Source: Planococcus plakortidis (GTDB lineage Bacteria > Bacillota > Bacilli > Bacillales_A > Planococcaceae). From it: DNA of 64,000 nucleotides. Location: assembly GCF_001687605.2 (NCBI RefSeq), contig NZ_CP016539.2:2014501-2078500 (forward strand), given 5' to 3'. Under the pieces are notes generated by a model. That model was not told the DNA's origin and did no database searches. It was given only the letters and a program-made list of their open reading frames with translations. The translations under genes and the position numbers were made by a program. Shown here piece by piece: positions 26,771 through 35,744 of the stretch (positions are counted from its first letter, which is position 1; the number at the start of each line of letters is the position of its first letter).

Positions 26771-29700
26771 TTATTTCGGCTCCATTTCAATGAGCAAATC
26801 GCCTGTTGAAATGCCATCGCCAGCTGTCACATAGATTTCCTGGATGGTTCCGTCAAATGGTGCCTGGACGGTCGTCTCCATCTTCATCGCTTCTGTGACG
26901 AGCAAGTGGTCGCCGCGTTTCACTTTCAATCCTTTTTCACCGACAACTTTCAGGACAGTACCAGGCATCGTCGCTGCAATATGGTTTTCTTTCGTCGGGT
27001 CAGCTTTCGATTTAGCCGCCGAATCGGTTTCAACCGTCATATCCTGGATGCTGATTTCACGTGGCTGGCCGTTCAATTCAAAGTAGATGATGCGCGTGCC
27101 GTCTTTTTGCGGTTCGCCGATCGACACAAGCTTGATCATCAAGGTCTTTCCTTTTTCGATCTCGACTTCGATTTCTTCGCTCAGGCGCATGCCGTAGAGG
27201 AAGGTCAATGTATCGAGAACCGATACATCCCCGAAGGTCTGGTTTGTCACGCTGTACTCTTCGAACACTTTCGGGTATAGCGCATAAGCCAACACTTCGT
27301 GGCTGGTGACCGGACGCTGCAGGCGCTCGAACAGTTTCTCACGGATGGCCTCGAAGTCTGCAGGTTCAAGCAGTTCACCAGGGCGCACGGTAATCGGTTC
27401 GCGCCCTTTCAGGATCACTTTCTGCAACTCTTTCGGGAAGCCGCCGTGCGGCTGGCCGATATAACCTTCGAAGAATTCGATGACCGATTCAGGGAAATCG
27501 ATGTTCTCCCCGCGCGTCAGCACCGTCTTTTCATCCAGTTCGTTCTGGACCATGAATAATGCCATGTCCCCTACGACTTTCGAAGACGGCGTGACTTTCA
27601 CGACATCGCCGAATAACATGTTGACGCGGGAATACATTTCCTTCACTTCTTCCCAGCGCATGCCAAGGCCGACCGCTTTTGCCTGCTGCTGCAGGTTGCT
27701 GTACTGCCCGCCCGGCATTTCGTGGACATAGATTTCGGAATGCGGGCTGTTCATGCCGCTTTCGAAATCGCTGTAGTATTTTCGGACATCTTCCCAATAA
27801 TGGGACATCGTTTCAAGAGACCCGATATCGGCTTTGATGTTCCGCTTGCCACCGCTCATCGCATAATACAATGAGTTGGCGCTTGGCTGCGAGGTGAGCC
27901 CCGCCATCGTGCCGAGTGCCGTATCGACGATATCGACACCTGCTTCGATCGCTTTGGAATAAAGGTAGATGCCGTTGCCGCTCGTATCGTGTGTGTGCAA
28001 ATGGATCGGCAAGGACACCGTATCCTTCAGCTCCGACACGAGGCGGTATGCCGCTTCCGGCTTAAGCAATCCGGCCATGTCTTTGATGGCCAGGATATGG
28101 GCGCCTGCTGCTTCCAGCTCTTTCGCCATATCTTTATAGTATTGAACCGTGTATTTATCACGGCTCGGGTCTAGAATGTCCCCTGTATAGCAAATCGCCG
28201 CTTCCGCAACTTTTCCGGAGTTCCGGACTTCATCAATCGCGACTTCCATCCCTTTGATCCAGTTGAGGCTATCGAAGATGCGGAAGACATCGATTCCGGC
28301 TTCAGCCGAGGTCCGGGCAAACTCACGGATGACGTTATCCGGATAGTTTTTATAGCCGACGGCATTGGCGCCGCGGAACAGCATCTGGAACAGCACATTC
28401 GGAATGTCTTCACGCAATTTGATGAGGCGCTGCCACGGATCTTCCTTCAGGAAGCGGTAGGACACATCGAATGTCGCGCCTCCCCACATCTCCATCGAGA
28501 ACAAATCGCTTTGGAGGCGGGCCGTTTCTTTTGCGACCGCAAACATATCATGTGAACGCATGCGCGTCGCAAGCAGTGATTGATGGGCATCACGCAACGT
28601 GGTATCTGTCAATAGCACGTCATCTTGTTCAAGGATCCATTTCGCCAAGCCCTCCGGCCCGCGTTCATCGAGAATCTGTTTCGTGCCGGATGGAACTTCC
28701 GTGACGATGTCGATTTCCGGTTTGCGCGGGGCCGCATGAATCGGTTTCTTTTTCTTTTCGATCCCAGGGAAGCCATTCACCGTCACATTGCCGATATAGC
28801 TGAGCAATTTCGTTCCACGGTCTTGACGCACCGGGAACTTAAACAGTTCAGGCGTGTTGTCGATAAAGCTGGTGTTAAAGTCTCCGTTGATGAAATTTGG
28901 ATGTTTCACCACATTTTCAAGGAACGGGATATTCGTTTTGATTCCGCGTATCCGGAATTCCTGCAAGTTGCGGTCCATTTTCGCCGCGGCTTCTTTGAAC
29001 GTTGTCGCCCAAGTCGACACTTTTACGAGCAGTGAATCATAATAAGGGGAAATGACCGCTCCCTGGAACCCGTTGCCGGCATCCAAGCGCACGCCAAATC
29101 CGCCGCCTGAACGGTAAACCATCAGTTTCCCGGCATCCGGCATGAAGTCGTTCAATGGGTCTTCAGTCGTCACACGGGATTGGATGGCAAAACCGAACAA
29201 CGGGATATCCTCTTGTTTCGGGATGCCGATCGCTTCACTGTGGAGCGCATGCCCACGCGCGATATGAATCTGTGCATGGACGATATCGATCCCCGTCACC
29301 ATTTCCGTGATCGTGTGCTCCACTTGGATACGGGGATTGACTTCGATGAAATAAAAGTCATCGCCCGCTACCAGAAACTCGACGGTTCCTGCATTTATGT
29401 AATCGATATTTCTCATGAGTTTCACAGCTGCATCGCAAATTTCATTGCGCAAGCTGCTGCTGATAGAGTTTGAAGGTGCAATTTCCACCACTTTTTGGTG
29501 GCGGCGCTGGATCGAGCAATCACGTTCATATAAATGAATGATATTGCCTTCTGCATCCCCGAGGATTTGCACTTCGATATGTTTCGGTTGGTCTACGAAT
29601 TTTTCCACATACATTTCGTCGGAACCGAAAGCAGCTTTCGCTTCGGATTTCGCCCGTTCGTAAGCCGATGCCAGTTCCTCAGCGTCTTTCACGATGCGCA

Positions 29701-30211
29701 TGCCGCGCCCGCCGCCACCGAGTGAGGCTTTGATCATCAATGGGAATCCTGCTTGCCCGGCAAACGCTTCCACTTCTGCCAGTGATTCGGCAGGGCCGTC
29801 AGTTCCCGGAATGACAGGGATGCCTGCCGCGATCGCCTGTTCACGGGCCTTGACTTTATCGCCGAACATATCGAGATGGCGTGATGTCGGCCCGATGAAT
29901 ATAATGCCTTCTTCTTCACAGCGCCGCGCAAAATGCACGTTTTCGGATAAGAATCCATACCCTGGGTGAATGGCATCCACCCCTGAGTCTTTGGCGATGC
30001 GGATGATGTCTTCAATGTCCAGATAAGCATCGATCGGCTTTTTGCCCTTGCCGACTAAATACGATTCGTCAGCTTTGTAACGATGAAACGAACCGCTGTC
30101 TTCCTGCGAATAGATCGCAACTGTCCGAAGATTCAGTTCTGTACAGGCGCGGAAGATCCGAATTGCGATTTCTCCGCGGTTGGCTACTAAGATCTTGTTA
30201 ATCTCTTTCAC
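26771..30211 (-). CDS. pycA: Pyruvate carboxylase
   Basis: An about 1146-residue biotin enzyme that carboxylates pyruvate to oxaloacetate, feeding the TCA cycle. Domain order: biotin carboxylase (1-450, KASLGGGGRGMRIV, EVNPRIQVEHTITE), carboxyltransferase (about 530-800, DTTLRDAHQSLLATRMR, and HLHTHDTSGNG for metal binding), PC tetramerisation region, and a C-terminal biotinyl domain with VTEAMKMETTV. The chosen start is GTG at 30211 with AAAGGGTG nine bases upstream; GTG at 30223 is possible but lacks spacing. PycA enzymes of several Firmicutes are controlled by c-di-AMP or by the c-di-AMP receptor DarB. Confidence 0.95.
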   Translation of the reverse strand: MKEINKILVANRGEIAIRIFRACTELNLRTVAIYSQEDSGSFHRYKADESYLVGKGKKPIDAYLDIEDIIRIAKDSGVDAIHPGYGFLSENVHFARRCEEEGIIFIGPTSRHLDMFGDKVKAREQAIAAGIPVIPGTDGPAESLAEVEAFAGQAGFPLMIKASLGGGGRGMRIVKDAEELASAYERAKSEAKAAFGSDEMYVEKFVDQPKHIEVQILGDAEGNIIHLYERDCSIQRRHQKVVEIAPSNSISSSLRNEICDAAVKLMRNIDYINAGTVEFLVAGDDFYFIEVNPRIQVEHTITEMVTGIDIVHAQIHIARGHALHSEAIGIPKQEDIPLFGFAIQSRVTTEDPLNDFMPDAGKLMVYRSGGGFGVRLDAGNGFQGAVISPYYDSLLVKVSTWATTFKEAAAKMDRNLQEFRIRGIKTNIPFLENVVKHPNFINGDFNTSFIDNTPELFKFPVRQDRGTKLLSYIGNVTVNGFPGIEKKKKPIHAAPRKPEIDIVTEVPSGTKQILDERGPEGLAKWILEQDDVLLTDTTLRDAHQSLLATRMRSHDMFAVAKETARLQSDLFSMEMWGGATFDVSYRFLKEDPWQRLIKLREDIPNVLFQMLFRGANAVGYKNYPDNVIREFARTSAEAGIDVFRIFDSLNWIKGMEVAIDEVRNSGKVAEAAICYTGDILDPSRDKYTVQYYKDMAKELEAAGAHILAIKDMAGLLKPEAAYRLVSELKDTVSLPIHLHTHDTSGNGIYLYSKAIEAGVDIVDTALGTMAGLTSQPSANSLYYAMSGGKRNIKADIGSLETMSHYWEDVRKYYSDFESGMNSPHSEIYVHEMPGGQYSNLQQQAKAVGLGMRWEEVKEMYSRVNMLFGDVVKVTPSSKVVGDMALFMVQNELDEKTVLTRGENIDFPESVIEFFEGYIGQPHGGFPKELQKVILKGREPITVRPGELLEPADFEAIREKLFERLQRPVTSHEVLAYALYPKVFEEYSVTNQTFGDVSVLDTLTFLYGMRLSEEIEVEIEKGKTLMIKLVSIGEPQKDGTRIIYFELNGQPREISIQDMTVETDSAAKSKADPTKENHIAATMPGTVLKVVGEKGLKVKRGDHLLVTEAMKMETTVQAPFDGTIQEIYVTAGDGISTGDLLIEMEPK

Positions 30212-30226
30212 TCCGACGCACACCCT

Positions 30227-31393
30227 TTACTTTTTCGTTTTTTCGTATTTATTAAACATGGAAACATTCATCAATACTCCCATAGCTAACGATAACAAAA
30301 TTACCGAAGTTCCGCCATAGCTTATAAATGGAAGCGTCACCCCTGTCAGCGGGATGATGCCTGACAGCCCGCCGAGATTAACAAAGGATTGGATGCCGAT
30401 CATGCTTGCGACACCGGCGGCAAGCATGCGCGCAAGCGGATCGCTCGTCGTCATGGCAATCCATAATCCCCGCAGCACAATGAAGCCAAGGCCGCCGATG
30501 ACGACGAATACCCCAAGGACACCGAGCTCTTCCGCAATGACGGACATAATGAAATCGGTATGGGGTTCGGGCAAATAGCCGAGCTTCTGGATGGATTGGC
30601 CGAGCCCGAGACCGCTCAGCCCGCCTGAGCCGATCGCCAAATAACCGTTGACGATCTGGAAGCCGAACCCGAGTTCATCGGAAAACGGGTTAAAGAAGGC
30701 ATCGATGCGCCCCATCCGCTTTTCCGTGAAAATCAGGTCTTTGGCGAACATCATCGCCGGGACAATGAATACGGCAGCAGCCGCAATGACAATCCCTGCC
30801 AATTTCACGAACGGTTTCAGGCGGACGCCCGATGCTGCCATGACCGATAGGCCGACAGCCCCTATAATGACCATCGAACCTAAGTCAGGCTCAAGGAAAA
30901 CCAACAGCAAGACAGCCGTCAAGATGATGACCGGCGGGATGATCGATTCGTTCAATTTGTTGATGGAACCGTTGCGGTATTTATTGGAAAACACCCCTGC
31001 CAAATAGAAAATCAAGCCGACTTTGGCGACTTCCGATGGCTGGATATTGGCGAAACCGAGGCTGATCCAGCTTTTCGCACCGCCTGCCGCAAAGCCGATG
31101 AAGTGGACCAGGATGAGCCCCGTGAAAATCACCGCGAGTACGCTGGCCATCATCCATTTTTTCTTGAAATGTTTATAGGGAAATATGGCCGCGAGGAGGA
31201 ATACAGGATATGCGATGGCCAGGTTGATCAATTGCTGTATGTAGAAACGGTCCGGCGAGTCATCATAATAGTTCACGGACCAGGCCATGCTTGAGGAGTA
31301 AATCATGATCAGCCCGAAAACGGTCAGGGCCAGATAAGTGAAGAGTAGGGGATAGTCTATGTATTTTCCGTATTTCTTGATGTAGGATTTCAT
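30227..31393 (-). CDS. ftsW: Peptidoglycan glycosyltransferase FtsW
   Basis: A 388-residue SEDS-family polymerase with ten membrane helices. Motifs: AAGGAKSWISLGFANIQPSEVAKVGLI (about 105-131), the PxPHTDFIMSVIAEELG loop (about 271-287) and the C-terminal GGLSGIIPLTGVTLPFISYGGTSV. It builds septal glycan strands with a class B PBP. Its position just upstream of pycA on the same strand matches B. subtilis ftsW (ylaO), which separates it from the sporulation paralogue spoVE. Confidence 0.93.
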   Translation of the reverse strand: MKSYIKKYGKYIDYPLLFTYLALTVFGLIMIYSSSMAWSVNYYDDSPDRFYIQQLINLAIAYPVFLLAAIFPYKHFKKKWMMASVLAVIFTGLILVHFIGFAAGGAKSWISLGFANIQPSEVAKVGLIFYLAGVFSNKYRNGSINKLNESIIPPVIILTAVLLLVFLEPDLGSMVIIGAVGLSVMAASGVRLKPFVKLAGIVIAAAAVFIVPAMMFAKDLIFTEKRMGRIDAFFNPFSDELGFGFQIVNGYLAIGSGGLSGLGLGQSIQKLGYLPEPHTDFIMSVIAEELGVLGVFVVIGGLGFIVLRGLWIAMTTSDPLARMLAAGVASMIGIQSFVNLGGLSGIIPLTGVTLPFISYGGTSVILLSLAMGVLMNVSMFNKYEKTKK

Positions 31394-31431
31394 TGTTTTT
31401 ATACCTCATTCAATTGGATTCATTAGTAAAA

Positions 31432-31460
31432 AAACTCAAACTGGAATCGTTTGAGTTTTA
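31432..31460 (-). terminator. Terminator after ylaN
   Basis: Minus strand AAAACTCAAAC-GATTCCA-GTTTGAGTTTTTTT. Confidence 0.9.
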
Positions 31461-31462
31461 GG

Positions 31463-31744
31463 TCATTTATTTGTATACGCATCGTGGAGGATGGACAGTT
31501 TCTTCTCCAGCGTATCCATTAAATTTTTACCAGTCTCACGTTCGATCAGGCCGAGTTTGACGGCAAAATCGATTTCCCGTGATAAGCCAAACATTTGCGT
31601 ATCAAGAACTTCTTCATATAAAGGGCAGGACGGCAATGTAAGATGATCCATCTGCACCTTGATCAATTGCTCGATTTTCTCTGCATCAGCTTTAAGGAGT
31701 TCTAGCGCTTTTTCCTGATAAGTCTGTTCTTCTGTATGTTCCAT
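31463..31744 (-). CDS. ylaN: YlaN, DUF1507/UPF0358 protein
   Basis: A 93-residue helical protein. Characteristic stretches are [40 protein letters not shown] and [17 protein letters not shown]. YlaN is tied to iron homeostasis in Firmicutes and acts with Fur; it is conditionally essential. Start ATG has GGGGGAG five bases upstream, and a promoter of TTGACA type lies 45 bases before it. Confidence 0.92.
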   Translation of the reverse strand: MEHTEEQTYQEKALELLKADAEKIEQLIKVQMDHLTLPSCPLYEEVLDTQMFGLSREIDFAVKLGLIERETGKNLMDTLEKKLSILHDAYTNK

Positions 31745-31783
31745 GAGGACTCCCCCATCACTTGTATTTCTGCTCCATTAGCC

Positions 31784-31812
31784 TGTTTAAAGTGTATCTT
31801 TTACGCTGTCAA
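31784..31812 (-). promoter_or_regulatory. Promoter of ylaN
   Basis: Minus strand TTGACA (31812-31807), 17-base spacer, TAAACA (31789-31784). The -35 box is consensus; the -10 box is weak. Confidence 0.5.
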
Positions 31813-31845
31813 ATTGCAAGTCTCTCATAAAAGGGATTAAACCCT

Positions 31846-31873
31846 TTGGGAATCGGGGCCGAACAGTTATACT
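31846..31873 (+). promoter_or_regulatory. Promoter of the ylaL-ylaI unit
   Basis: TTGGGA (31846-31851), 16-base spacer, TATACT (31868-31873), about 36 bases before the ATG. Upstream lies a small hairpin AAAGGG-ATTAAA-CCCTTT. Confidence 0.5.
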
Positions 31874-31908
31874 GAAGAAGAGAGATATTATAATGGAGGG
31901 TTTTATTT

Positions 31909-32415
31909 ATGGAATTCATCATACCGTTTAAAGGAGAAGTCCAATACAAAGTGACCTTGGATCCGACCGTGTGGATTTTCGATGACCGCAAACTGGATCT
32001 CCGGACTTTCTTTACAGACCACCACGTCGACAAAGATGAGCTTGAAGAATACAAACGCGGCATGGGCGAACATTGGTCGCGTGAAATCATGGAAGGCGCC
32101 ACCGTTCCGCCAACCTTGAATTCCGAGAAGAAATACAAGCGACAGGACAAACAAGATATGCTGACAGGCACTTTCGGCATGCGGTTCCAGCCATTCCTCG
32201 AAAATGCAGAGCCTGCCAGCAGCGCAACGAAGGTGGTATTCGAGACCGCTTCGGGGGAACATGCTTTCCCGATCGAAGCGGCCAAGCAATTGATATTCAA
32301 ATTCAGCCAGGACGGAAAACCGCTCCGGGAAGATGGGCCTGTCCATATCCTGTTGCCGGATGGTTCGAATATCGACCAGCCGATTACCGACGTCTCCGCT
32401 ATCCGGGTAGAATAG
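31909..32415 (+). CDS. ylaL: YlaL-like conserved protein
   Basis: A 168-residue soluble protein. It begins MEFIIPFKGEVQYKVTLDPTVWIFDDRKLDL and ends with GKPLREDGPVHILLPDGSN. I recall this pattern as B. subtilis YlaL, a protein of unknown function. The N-terminal half is predicted beta, with a Lys-rich middle (SEKKYKRQDKQDM). First gene of a three-gene plus-strand unit with ylaI and a membrane protein. Confidence 0.7.
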   Translation: MEFIIPFKGEVQYKVTLDPTVWIFDDRKLDLRTFFTDHHVDKDELEEYKRGMGEHWSREIMEGATVPPTLNSEKKYKRQDKQDMLTGTFGMRFQPFLENAEPASSATKVVFETASGEHAFPIEAAKQLIFKFSQDGKPLREDGPVHILLPDGSNIDQPITDVSAIRVE

Positions 32416-32426
32416 GAGGAATATCT

Positions 32427-32630
32427 ATGCGTGTTCAATGCGTCATCTGCGATAAACTCGAAGAACTTGAAGACGATACGCTGCAAGCCAAGCGCCTGCG
32501 AAACCGGCCGATCCACACGCATATGTGCAAGGAATGCCATGACCGGATCACCAAACGGACAGAAGAGCGCCTAGCGACCGGACATTTCCATTTCTTCCGC
32601 AGTTCCCGCAGCATCGAGGATGATTTCTGA
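32427..32630 (+). CDS. ylaI: YlaI, DUF2197 zinc-ribbon protein
   Basis: A 67-residue protein with two cysteine pairs, CVIC (5-8) and CKEC (34-37), that form a likely zinc ribbon, followed by a basic stretch (RITKRTEERL). DUF2197 family, function unknown. It starts 11 bases after ylaL with AGGAGG upstream; its stop overlaps the next start as TGATG. Confidence 0.88.
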   Translation: MRVQCVICDKLEELEDDTLQAKRLRNRPIHTHMCKECHDRITKRTEERLATGHFHFFRSSRSIEDDF

Positions 32631-33079
32631 TGAAAGTTCTGAAGGGGTTGTGGATCGGTTTCTGGAGCGGCCTTATTCTCGGATTATTGCTGAAATGGAT
32701 GCAGGCGGTGACCGGCGTCCGGAATTACGAATTGCTATTGAATGTCGATTTCATTCCCCTGGTCAACCAGGTGAATTGGTCGGAACTGACTGAATTCGTT
32801 TTTCATCTAATCATCTCACTGGTGATCGGCATCGTTTATGTATACATTGCTAAACGCCGGCGCTATACGTTCGGCCAATTGACGATCATCAGCTTGGTGC
32901 TTACCTTGCCAACCTACCTCCTGTTTTTCCCGCTGGCCATATTGGCGGTGGAAGCCGATGTACCGGAACCTACCGATATGGGCGCATTCCTCTACTGGAT
33001 ACTGGCCCATCTGACATATGCGCTGCTCTTACCGATACTCTATAAAACATTTGAACGCAAAAACGCTGCCTCTCATTGA
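32630..33079 (+). CDS. Integral membrane protein of unknown function
   Basis: A 149-residue protein with four predicted membrane helices (about 4-24, 52-73, 83-106, 118-140). I do not recognise a family; there is no counterpart at this place in B. subtilis (ylaJ and ylaK lie there). It is coupled to ylaI through a TGATG overlap, which suggests a shared transcript. Its last codons (KNAASH) are encoded by one arm of a terminator hairpin shared with the convergent ylaH. Confidence 0.75.
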   Translation: MKVLKGLWIGFWSGLILGLLLKWMQAVTGVRNYELLLNVDFIPLVNQVNWSELTEFVFHLIISLVIGIVYVYIAKRRRYTFGQLTIISLVLTLPTYLLFFPLAILAVEADVPEPTDMGAFLYWILAHLTYALLLPILYKTFERKNAASH

Positions 33080-33092
33080 GAAGCAGCGTTTT
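33060..33092. terminator. Bidirectional terminator inside two overlapping 3' ends
   Basis: AAAACGCTGC (33060-33069) pairs with GCAGCGTTTT (33083-33092). The stop codons of both convergent genes fall in or next to the loop, so the arms are coding on both strands. Confidence 0.8.
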
Positions 33093-33402
33093 CGCGTTTT
33101 TCGCGCCAAAGGCGGATTTTATAAAGGATGAGGATCAATGCGGCTATGATCAAGCCTTCAACCACGGGCAGGAAAAAGGCCAGGAATGTCAGGCCAAGCC
33201 CTCCCGCAGCCAAGAACAAGATAATGACTGCATTTTTTCCGATTGATAATTTTTTGGCAAAGCCCAATTTGTACACGATTGCCGATAGCAGGAAGATGAC
33301 GGCAAACAGCGCATATCCCGCCACATCGAAATTCGGCAAATTCTGGTAAAGAATGCGGGCTACCGGATACATATTTTCATAGACAAAAGCCTGCTCGTCC
33401 AC
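33073..33402 (-). CDS. ylaH: YlaH-like membrane protein
   Basis: A 109-residue protein with three hydrophobic segments (about 28-46, 56-74, 78-95). It matches YlaH by position next to typA and by size; function unknown. The start is GTG at 33402 with AAGGATG eight bases upstream. The last residues (ENAASQ) come from the shared terminator palindrome. Confidence 0.78.
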   Translation of the reverse strand: MDEQAFVYENMYPVARILYQNLPNFDVAGYALFAVIFLLSAIVYKLGFAKKLSIGKNAVIILFLAAGGLGLTFLAFFLPVVEGLIIAALILILYKIRLWREKRENAASQ

Positions 33403-33425
33403 TGATTATACATCCTTCCAGTTGT

Positions 33426-35273
33426 TTATTCTTCGATGGCTACTTTCTTCTTCTTAGCAGCACGTTCACGCTCATTCTTATCCAGGATCTTCTTGCGCAA
33501 CCGGATCGATTGAGGGGTGATTTCGCAATACTCGTCTTCATTCAAGTATTCAAGGGCTTCTTCAAGGCTCATTAGGCGCGCTTTCTTCATCGTCGTTGTC
33601 TGGTCTTTGTTGGCTGAACGGATGTTGGTAGCCGCTTTGATCTTGACGATATTCACAGTCAAATCATTATCGCGGTTATGTTCACCGACGATCATGCCTT
33701 CATAGATTTCAGTGCCGACTTCCACGAATGAAGTGCCGCGGTCTTCGATGCCCATCAAGCCGTAAGTGGATGCTTTTCCACGTTCCATGGAAACGAGCAC
33801 GCCTTGGCGGCGGCCGCCTACGCGTCCTGATGTGACTGGCTGGTAGCTGTCGAATGTGTGGTTGATGATCCCGTAACCGCGTGTCTGCGTCAAGAATTCG
33901 GTCGTGTAGCCGATCAATCCTCGTGCAGGGACGTTGAATACCAAACGCACTTGACCGTTTCCGTTGTTGATCATGTCTAGCATTTCACCTTTACGTTCAC
34001 CGAGTGATTCGATGATTGCGCCAGTGTATTCTTCAGGAACATCCACTTGAACGCGTTCAACCGGTTCGCAGCGGACGCCATCCACCATGCGCACAATGAC
34101 TTCAGGTTTCGATACTTGAAGTTCGAACCCTTCACGGCGCATGTTTTCGATCAAGATCGATAGATGCAATTCCCCACGGCCGGAGACGACCCATGCATCC
34201 GGTGAATCGGTAGGATCGACGCGCAAGGAAACGTCCGTTTCCAATTGGGCATCCAATCGTTCCTGGATTTTTCTCGATGTGATGAACTTGCCTTCTTTGC
34301 CGGCGAATGGGCTGTTGTTGACAAGGAATGTCATTTGCAGCGTCGGCTCGTCAATGCGGAGCACCGGCAATGCTTCCGGATGGTCTTGCGGGCATACCGT
34401 CTCTCCAACGTTGATGTCTTCGAGGCCAGAGATTGCGATCAAATCGCCTGCTTCGGCTTTTTGGATCTCAACGCGCTTCAAGCCCATGAAGCCGTGAATT
34501 TTCGTGATGCGGAAGTTTTTCACGGATCCGTCCAGTTTCATCAAGGAAACGGATTGGCCGACTTCAATCGTGCCGCGGAATACGCGTCCGATACCGATAC
34601 GGCCGACATAATCGTTATAATCAAGAAGCGCTACTTGGAATTGCAGGGGCTCCTCGCGGTTATCGATCGGTGCCGGGACGTGGTCCATGATGGCATCGTA
34701 AATGACCTGCATGTTTTCTTCCTGGTCAGCAGGGTCCGATGACAAGCTGGCCGTTCCGTTCATGCCTGATGCGAAGATGACCGGGAATTCCAATTGGTCG
34801 TCGTTTGCTTCAAGTTCGATGAACAATTCGATGACTTCATCGACAACTTCATCCGGACGCGCGAAATCACGGTCGATTTTATTGACGACAACAATCGGTT
34901 TCAAGTTTTGCTCAAGCGCTTTTTTCAATACGAAGCGCGTTTGCGGCATACAGCCTTCGTAAGCATCGACGACGAGCAATACGCCGTCTACCATTTTCAT
35001 GATGCGCTCGACTTCACCGCCGAAATCGGCGTGGCCTGGCGTATCCAAAATATTGATTTTAGCATCTTTATATTGAATCGCGGTGTTCTTTGCCAGAATC
35101 GTAATTCCGCGCTCTCTCTCAATGTCGTTAGAATCCATTGCCCGCTCTTCAACATGTTCGTTGGACCGGAAGATCCCGGATTGTTGAAGCAACTGATCCA
35201 CCAATGTCGTTTTGCCGTGGTCAACGTGTGCGATAATAGCAATGTTGCGTAAATCATTTCTTAGGTTAGTCAT
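33426..35273 (-). CDS. typA: Ribosome-associated GTPase TypA/BipA
   Basis: A 615-residue translational GTPase that helps large-subunit assembly and stress growth. G motifs: AHVDHGKTTL (G1, about 13-22), RGITI (G2), DTPGHADF (G3), NKID (G4) and SGM (G5), then domain II, III and the unique C-terminal domain with RGLIGYTTEFLTQTRG. Start ATG at 35273 with GGAGTG upstream; a further 18 in-frame codons run into the divergent promoter and are rejected. Confidence 0.96.
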   Translation of the reverse strand: MTNLRNDLRNIAIIAHVDHGKTTLVDQLLQQSGIFRSNEHVEERAMDSNDIERERGITILAKNTAIQYKDAKINILDTPGHADFGGEVERIMKMVDGVLLVVDAYEGCMPQTRFVLKKALEQNLKPIVVVNKIDRDFARPDEVVDEVIELFIELEANDDQLEFPVIFASGMNGTASLSSDPADQEENMQVIYDAIMDHVPAPIDNREEPLQFQVALLDYNDYVGRIGIGRVFRGTIEVGQSVSLMKLDGSVKNFRITKIHGFMGLKRVEIQKAEAGDLIAISGLEDINVGETVCPQDHPEALPVLRIDEPTLQMTFLVNNSPFAGKEGKFITSRKIQERLDAQLETDVSLRVDPTDSPDAWVVSGRGELHLSILIENMRREGFELQVSKPEVIVRMVDGVRCEPVERVQVDVPEEYTGAIIESLGERKGEMLDMINNGNGQVRLVFNVPARGLIGYTTEFLTQTRGYGIINHTFDSYQPVTSGRVGGRRQGVLVSMERGKASTYGLMGIEDRGTSFVEVGTEIYEGMIVGEHNRDNDLTVNIVKIKAATNIRSANKDQTTTMKKARLMSLEEALEYLNEDEYCEITPQSIRLRKKILDKNERERAAKKKKVAIEE

Positions 35274-35309
35274 ACTTTCACTCCAATATTCTTTTTTCGA
35301 GCCTATAAC

Positions 35310-35326
35310 TGTGCTAGTATAGCACA
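35310..35326. promoter_or_regulatory. Palindrome in the typA / ylaF divergent promoter region
   Basis: TGTGCTA-GTA-TAGCACA, seven-base perfect arms, about 37 bases upstream of typA. It contains TATACT on the minus strand and TAGTAT on the plus strand as possible -10 boxes. May be an operator or simply overlapping promoters. Confidence 0.35.
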
Positions 35327-35380
35327 TATAGGGGAAAAACCCTACGATTTTATTTTCTCAGATGCAGGAGGTTAGGCGGT

Positions 35381-35590
35381 ATGAAAGAAGCGATCATAGA
35401 ATCATGGCATAATATAAAATGGATTTTTGTACTTTATTCGTTGGCGGCAATCGGGGCGATGGTGCTCATCGGCGTCGCAGTGGCACTTCGCAGCGTGACC
35501 GGCATTTTCCTTTCCACTCTTTTGTTGATGGCCATCATGGGCTTCGGGTTTAAACGGAAAAAAGAAATGCGCGAAGCAGGCATATTGTAA
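35381..35590 (+). CDS. ylaF: YlaF, DUF5325 small membrane protein
   Basis: A 69-residue protein with two membrane segments (about 13-34 and 38-53) and a basic end (GFKRKKEMREAGIL), matching YlaF/DUF5325, which lies beside typA in Bacilli. Function unknown. AGGAGGT ribosome site; monocistronic with a strong terminator. Confidence 0.85.
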   Translation: MKEAIIESWHNIKWIFVLYSLAAIGAMVLIGVAVALRSVTGIFLSTLLLMAIMGFGFKRKKEMREAGIL

Positions 35591-35596
35591 ACACTT

Positions 35597-35654
35597 AAAG
35601 AGGGCTGTCCCAGCAGGTTGTATTCCACGACCTGGTGGGACAGCCCTCTTTTAT
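35597..35654 (+). terminator. Large terminator hairpin after ylaF
   Basis: AAGAGGGCTGTCCCA...TGGGACAGCCCTCTT with an extra inner pairing CAGG/CCTG, then a T run. The stem is unusually long, at least 15 pairs. Confidence 0.9.
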
Positions 35655-35744
35655 ATCCGGAACGCATGAAAAACTGTTAAATATGCTTGAGCATGTCCAT
35701 GCCGCCACAGAAAAGCTTGCCGGCGCACATAGTATTTAGATTCG

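Noticed and set aside
31809-32540. Long minus-strand reading frame opposite ylaL and ylaI
   Set aside because: Low-complexity Ser/Arg composition typical of an antisense frame; the plus-strand genes have ribosome sites and known families.
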